A DNA stretch of 64,000 bases. It comes from Chondromyces crocatus (lineage in GTDB: Bacteria; Myxococcota_A; Polyangia; Polyangiales; Polyangiaceae). The notes under the pieces were generated by a model. It did not search any database, had not been told where the DNA came from, and saw only the letters and a list, made by a program, of their open reading frames with translations. A program made the translations under genes and the position numbers. The DNA is taken from contig NZ_CP012159.1 in NCBI RefSeq assembly GCF_001189295.1, positions 9,160,501 through 9,224,500 on the forward strand, in the 5' to 3' direction. Below are positions 60,116 to 64,000 of this stretch, piece by piece (within the stretch, counting starts at the first letter, position 1; every line of letters begins with the position of its first letter).

Positions 60116-61615
60116 TCAGTAGTGCCCCTTGGTCTTCCGCGCCTCGCCCCGCGCCTTGTCGCGCTCTTTGCCCTTCGCCTTGCGCTGCCGCCGGACCCCG
60201 GAGCTCTCCTCGGTCCCCTTCAGCGAGGCGACCGGCCACAGGGTGTACTCGATGCGCGCGAGGCCAGCATCGACGACGGCGGCGACCACGTCCTCCGCCG
60301 ACTTGTAGCAGGCGCTCGACTCGTCGATCGGCACCTCGCCATCCAGGTTCACCAGGATGCCCGCGTGCCGGTACTGCTCGTTCACCTTCTCCTGAGAGAG
60401 GACCCGAGCCGCCTCCCCACGTGACATCCGGCGCCCGGATCCATGGTTCACGGAGTAGCCGCTCTTGTGGGCGCCAGGCAGCGGACGAAGGATGTAGCTG
60501 TAGTCCCGGTTCGAGCCAGGGACGAGCACCGGGTGCCCCTCGTTCTCGAACGACGTCCCCACGAGCGCAGGGTGGTGTGCCGGGAAGGCCCGGGTCGCAC
60601 CCTTGCGGTGCACCCAGACGTCGCCGAAATCGGGGTGATGCTCGGCCTGGACGAGGTTGTGGCTGATCTCGTAGACCAGCTCCAGATCCTCGCGGAAGAC
60701 CTTGCGAAACGCCTCGGCCACCTGCTCGAAGATGATGAGCCGGTTGATGATCGCGAAGTTGCCTCCGGCAGCCACCGCGTTGAGGTACGCGCGGTAATGC
60801 TGCGACTCCGGGGTGAAGTACCCGAGGTCGATGTCGGCGCCCAGGTCGGGGCGCTCCTCGCGGGCCAGCTCGAAGTAGTTGGACGCCAGCCCGTGGCCGA
60901 AACCTCGGCTCCCCGTGTGAACCTGCACGAACAGCGTGCCCGTCTCCTCGCACCGCTGCAGCTCGATGAAGTGGTTGCCACCCCCGAGCGATCCGAGCTG
61001 ATCCAGGCCTCGCTCCGGCCGGCCCTTCCCGCCCCAGGGCACGTCCCAAGCGTCGTCCACCGGGATGCGGTGCCGCTCGGCGCGGCTCCGGTCGATGGCC
61101 GCGCCGTACTTGTCGACGTACAGCTCGGCGCCTCCCCGCACCAGCTCCATCAGCTCGCTCTCGGGCAGCTTTCCGAAGCGCACGCTGGTCCCTCCGGCGC
61201 CCATGCTCACCCGCTTCATGACCTCGCGGTTGAAGGCGAGCTTACGATCCGGCGTGGCCAGCTCTGCGGCCACCGCGCTCCGGGCGCTCATCATGCCGCA
61301 CCCGATGTCGAAGCCCACGGGCCCCATGGCCACCGCCCCCTCCTGCCGATCCGTCAGGATCACGCACCCCACGGGGACGCCGTACCCGTAGTGCACGTCA
61401 GGGGTGATGGCGACCAGCTTGGTCCCGGGGAACCGCGTCGCGTTGACGATCTGCCGGTACAGCGTGTCCTCGGCCTGCGCGAGCAGATCCGGTGTGAGGA
61501 ACAGGCGCACGGGGACGCCCCCGGTGTCCTCGGTCTCCAGCGAGAAATAGCCGTCCGGCGTGGCCACCGCGTGGCGTTTCCAGCCTTCCTCGTTGCGCAG
61601 CAGGGGGGGGCTCAT
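60116..61615 (-). CDS. rtcB: RtcB-family RNA ligase (second paralogue)
   Basis: 499 residues, about 110 longer than the first RtcB, with an extended N-terminus and a basic C-terminal tail (KAKGKERDKARGEARKTKG). Motifs: FDIGCGMMS (Cys106), GGGNHFIE, VHTGSRGFGHGL, ISHNLVQAEHH, and SVNHGSGRRMSRGEA with the guanylylation His. Differences from the canonical SHGAGR and CHHNY motifs place it in a distinct RtcB subfamily. It follows the pseudokinase gene by 48 bp and precedes the CadD-like gene by 28 bp. ATG at 61615. RNA repair or tRNA splicing is the expected activity. Confidence 0.94.
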   Translation of the reverse strand: MSPPLLRNEEGWKRHAVATPDGYFSLETEDTGGVPVRLFLTPDLLAQAEDTLYRQIVNATRFPGTKLVAITPDVHYGYGVPVGCVILTDRQEGAVAMGPVGFDIGCGMMSARSAVAAELATPDRKLAFNREVMKRVSMGAGGTSVRFGKLPESELMELVRGGAELYVDKYGAAIDRSRAERHRIPVDDAWDVPWGGKGRPERGLDQLGSLGGGNHFIELQRCEETGTLFVQVHTGSRGFGHGLASNYFELAREERPDLGADIDLGYFTPESQHYRAYLNAVAAGGNFAIINRLIIFEQVAEAFRKVFREDLELVYEISHNLVQAEHHPDFGDVWVHRKGATRAFPAHHPALVGTSFENEGHPVLVPGSNRDYSYILRPLPGAHKSGYSVNHGSGRRMSRGEAARVLSQEKVNEQYRHAGILVNLDGEVPIDESSACYKSAEDVVAAVVDAGLARIEYTLWPVASLKGTEESSGVRRQRKAKGKERDKARGEARKTKGHY

Positions 61616-61663
61616 CGTCAGGAAGCATGCCCGTCGGTCGATGGAGTCGCAAGACGCGCAGGC

Positions 61664-63454
61664 TCAGGGCATGCGGGCAGGATGGCCTCCGGCGCAAGCC
61701 CAGGGATCGGGCAACCGGGTGTGCTCGTCGCAGAGCAGCATCGCCCAGCCCTCGGCCGCATCGGCGTTCGTCGCCGACAGGTCGGCCTGGTGCGCGAGTG
61801 CGCCCGTGAGATCGGCGCCATCGAAGGTCGACTCGGTGAGCGCCGCGCCGGTGAGGTTGGCCCGCGCCAGGTTCGCACCTCGAAAGCTGGCGACCGAGAG
61901 CTCGGCGTAGGAGAGGTCGAGATCGGAGAGATCGCGGTTGGAGAGATCCCGGTGGCCTTCGCGGACGAGCAGGCGCGCTGCCCCCGCGCGGACGGCGGGA
62001 TCCGCGGCCGCGAGCGAGGCGCGAAGACGGAAGGTGACGAGCTGGGAAGCGTCGACGAGGTGCACCAGCACGCACGCCAGCGCCGCAAAGGCGAGGCGTG
62101 CGGGGACGAGCCGGCGCGAGAACCGGGGGAGCGCCAGCGTCAGGAGCGCCACACCGACCGCAGCGCCGTAGCGGAGGACGAGGAGCAGCCCCTGGGAAGG
62201 GATGGGCGACAGGGCGAGCCAGAGCGCGAGGGCGACCAGGAGAAACGCGCCAGCGCCCGCCAAGGCCTGCTCCGCCCGTCGGGGGAGCCAGGTCGAGGCC
62301 CCCGAACCCTCCGGGTACGCCGTGCTGCCACGAAGGCTGACGGCCCCCGCGTCGCTGAGGCGAGAGAGTGAGGGACGCCCGGAGATCGGGGCATCCTCCA
62401 GCTCCAGCCCCGGGGAAGAACCTCGGCCTGGCGAGGAGGGCCTGGCGGCTGGGATGGATCCTCGAACCGAGGGGTTGCCACCTCGCGTCGAAATGGGCCC
62501 GGCATCGTCGAAGGCCCTCGCGCCGCGCTGAGAGTTCGGCGCCGCATCGAGCACATCCACGAGGCGTCGCCCAGCTCCAGGCTCGAAGACCGGACCCGCC
62601 ATCCCCACGACGTCGGCCTGCCCGTGACGCTCGAGATCGTGGAGGAGAGCAGCCACGTCCTGGTAGCGAGCCGCAGGATCCCGCGCCGTGCACCGACGGA
62701 TGATGCGCACCAGCCCCTGAGGTGACGACGAGAGCGGGAAGAGCGCTGGCACCTCGGCCACGGGCTCGTCCGGATCACGGCCGAGGAGCAGGAAGTAGAG
62801 CACCCGACCGAGGCTGTAGACGTCGGCCGAGGCCCCGAGCACCCCTTCCCCCGCGAGCGCTTCGGGCGCGGCATAGGGGCCGTGACCCCCAGCATCGGGC
62901 GACGCGGCGACCAGGGAGGGGAGATCGGTCAGCCCGAAATCGGCCACGAGCGGCTCGAGGGAGTCGCTGACGAAGACATTGGAAGGCTTGAGGCCTCCAT
63001 GGATGACGCCGGCCTCGTGCGCCCCCTGGACCGCTCGGCAGAGGAGTTCGAAAAAGGGGACGATCTGCGGAGGCGTCCAGGAGAGCGCTGTGAGATCGTT
63101 CAGATCCCCTTCGGCGAGGGCAGTGACCAGCGTGAGACCGTCTGGGCTCGACCGGAACACGGGCAGGACGCCGGGCGGCGCTCCGCCAGCACACAGACGC
63201 ACGCCGGCCGCCGCCCCCCGCGCAAACGCGGCGCTGGCTCCTGGTGCTTCGGCGCGGGCAGGGTCGAAGATCTTCAGCGCGACGGGCCGCTCGCCATCGA
63301 GCCCGGACCACACGCGCGTGACGTTGCCGACGCCCAGAGGCGCCGCGAGCAACACATCGAGGACGGTGTCACCTGGCTGCAGGGCGGCAGGATCAGCAGG
63401 AAGAGGGCGCCCCTCCGCAGAGGCGGCGCCGGTCTGGAGAGCAGTCGCGGACAT
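61664..63454 (-). CDS. Pseudokinase with membrane segments and pentapeptide repeats
   Basis: 596 residues. The kinase-like domain (about 30-285) has the glycine loop LGVGNVTRVWSG, Lys61 in VALKI, and DFG at 172-174, but the catalytic loop is IHGGLKPSN (152-159), so the HRD Asp is Gly and the domain should not phosphorylate. A Ser/Pro/Gly-rich linker is followed by three hydrophobic segments (about 395-470) and a C-terminal run of pentapeptide repeats (NRDLSDLDLSYAELS, ANLARANLTGAALTEST) before the end. Such a receptor-like pseudokinase may act as a scaffold. It starts 3 bp after the pilin-like gene stop. Confidence 0.9.
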   Translation of the reverse strand: MSATALQTGAASAEGRPLPADPAALQPGDTVLDVLLAAPLGVGNVTRVWSGLDGERPVALKIFDPARAEAPGASAAFARGAAAGVRLCAGGAPPGVLPVFRSSPDGLTLVTALAEGDLNDLTALSWTPPQIVPFFELLCRAVQGAHEAGVIHGGLKPSNVFVSDSLEPLVADFGLTDLPSLVAASPDAGGHGPYAAPEALAGEGVLGASADVYSLGRVLYFLLLGRDPDEPVAEVPALFPLSSSPQGLVRIIRRCTARDPAARYQDVAALLHDLERHGQADVVGMAGPVFEPGAGRRLVDVLDAAPNSQRGARAFDDAGPISTRGGNPSVRGSIPAARPSSPGRGSSPGLELEDAPISGRPSLSRLSDAGAVSLRGSTAYPEGSGASTWLPRRAEQALAGAGAFLLVALALWLALSPIPSQGLLLVLRYGAAVGVALLTLALPRFSRRLVPARLAFAALACVLVHLVDASQLVTFRLRASLAAADPAVRAGAARLLVREGHRDLSNRDLSDLDLSYAELSVASFRGANLARANLTGAALTESTFDGADLTGALAHQADLSATNADAAEGWAMLLCDEHTRLPDPWACAGGHPARMP

Positions 63455-63457
63455 CGT

Positions 63458-64000
63458 TCACTCCTCCGCGTCCTGGATGCCGATGCCAGGGCTGATCGTC
63501 AGATCGTGCCCCATGGCGTAGCCGGTGATGATGAACCACGAGAACTTGTTGTCACCATCCACGTCCCCTTTCGCCGAGATGGCGAACTGACGTGAGAGCG
63601 GCACGCCAGGGGGGCTCGGTGGAGGGCCATTTCCCCCCACGTTCACCGGCGGCGCGCCCATGTTGTAGCGATACTGATAATGCTGAGCCTGCTCATTGCT
63701 GAACCCGACGCACTTCCAGCCTCCGAGCGTATTGCCGGTGTTGTAGTCACGACCCGCCTGGCCGCTGGGCTGGTATTTCCGGCGCTGCACGCTTCCCATG
63801 GCGGCGGGCACGGAGGTCGTATCCCGACAGAGTCCCGGGTCGGGACCGAGCGCGTTCACGGCGCCGATGTTCACGTAGTTCTTCACCGCGAACGTGGTCG
63901 TGAGCGCGCGGGCAATCCCACCGATCATGTGCTTCGCCTCGGCCGTGCGGGCGCTGGCGAAGTAGCTGTAGACGCGCTGCGTGCCGATGGCCGCCAGGAC
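63458..64000 (-). CDS. Type IV pilin-like / fimbrial protein (5' end outside window)
   Basis: 180 residues are visible, open through the right edge. The first visible part, VLAAIGTQRVYSYFASARTA then EAKHMIGGIARAL, resembles the end of the pilin N-terminal helix in myxobacterial type IV pilin or pseudopilin proteins (TAEAK...IGxIA). The globular part has two Cys (GLCRDTT and GGWKCVGF), suggesting a disulphide-closed D-region, and a final strand ISAKGDVDGDNKFSWFI. The prepilin cleavage site is beyond the edge. It begins the minus-strand operon leading to the pseudokinase and RtcB. Confidence 0.75.
   Translation of the reverse strand, partial: VLAAIGTQRVYSYFASARTAEAKHMIGGIARALTTTFAVKNYVNIGAVNALGPDPGLCRDTTSVPAAMGSVQRRKYQPSGQAGRDYNTGNTLGGWKCVGFSNEQAQHYQYRYNMGAPPVNVGGNGPPPSPPGVPLSRQFAISAKGDVDGDNKFSWFIITGYAMGHDLTISPGIGIQDAEE

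Overview
This is high-GC bacterial DNA that most resembles a myxobacterium of the Sorangium/Polyangium type (phylum Myxococcota). The signs are strongly G/C-ending codons, many lipoproteins with Gly/Ser/Thr-rich linkers behind the lipobox, Hanks-type kinases joined to transmembrane and repeat regions, a VIT/VWA protein, a TAXI-type binding protein and a pilin-like gene. The assignment rests on gene content and style only. Both ends of the window cut through genes (a deaminase-domain gene at the left, a pilin-like gene at the right), both read on the minus strand.

Layout. (1) 1-11214 is an accessory, defence-type region, visibly less GC-rich in its first 5 kb. A minus-strand operon with translationally coupled junctions encodes a small excisionase-like HTH protein, an SNF2-type helicase with a C-terminal DUF3883/nuclease-like domain, an OLD-like ATPase with a TOPRIM-like C-terminus, a DUF1156 DNA methylase and a RibD-like deaminase-domain protein. 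Next to it, two 5'-truncated remnants (subtilase, helicase) are fused head to head. The region ends at a tRNA-Asn whose 3' end faces it, the usual geometry of an island integrated at a tRNA. (2) 11.8-21 kb holds core cell-envelope and translation genes: flippase, EttA, secreted endo/exonuclease/phosphatase-fold lipoprotein and TamB. (3) 21-34 kb is a patchwork: a TetR regulator with twin operators divergent from a SnoaL-like/MBL pair, a PhnD-like protein, DUF3052, nitronate monooxygenase, P450, SRPBCC, CAP, VIT/VWA and TAXI proteins. This stretch is full of short tandem repeats, several of them spanning stop codons, plus a 42-bp array with two palindromes per unit. (4) 34-42 kb: small kinase-like protein, two overlapping GT4 glycosyltransferases, HAD lipoprotein, GT1 glycosyltransferase and a deacetylase-like protein. 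(5) 42.1-46.3 kb: a two-gene unit made of a SIR2-NTPase protein and an AAA-like/transmembrane/coiled-coil protein, which looks like an uncharacterised NAD-depleting defence pair. (6) 46.4-51.2 kb: Ser/Thr kinase, a Rieske-helical fusion and an RtcB RNA ligase. (7) 51.4-58.9 kb: M1 aminopeptidase lipoprotein, a microprotein, ADP-ribosylglycohydrolase, Cys-rich lipoprotein, and a PfkB/BtpA operon. (8) 58.9-64 kb, all minus strand: DUF3817, CadD-like transporter, a second RtcB, a pentapeptide-repeat pseudokinase and the pilin-like gene.

The best candidates for new biology are the SIR2/AAA pair, the deaminase-containing DUF1156 operon, the RtcB-Rieske pairing, the pseudokinase/RtcB cluster and the 42-bp palindromic array. 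No comparison against databases was possible, so family names come from recognised motifs and functions are inferences unless stated otherwise.
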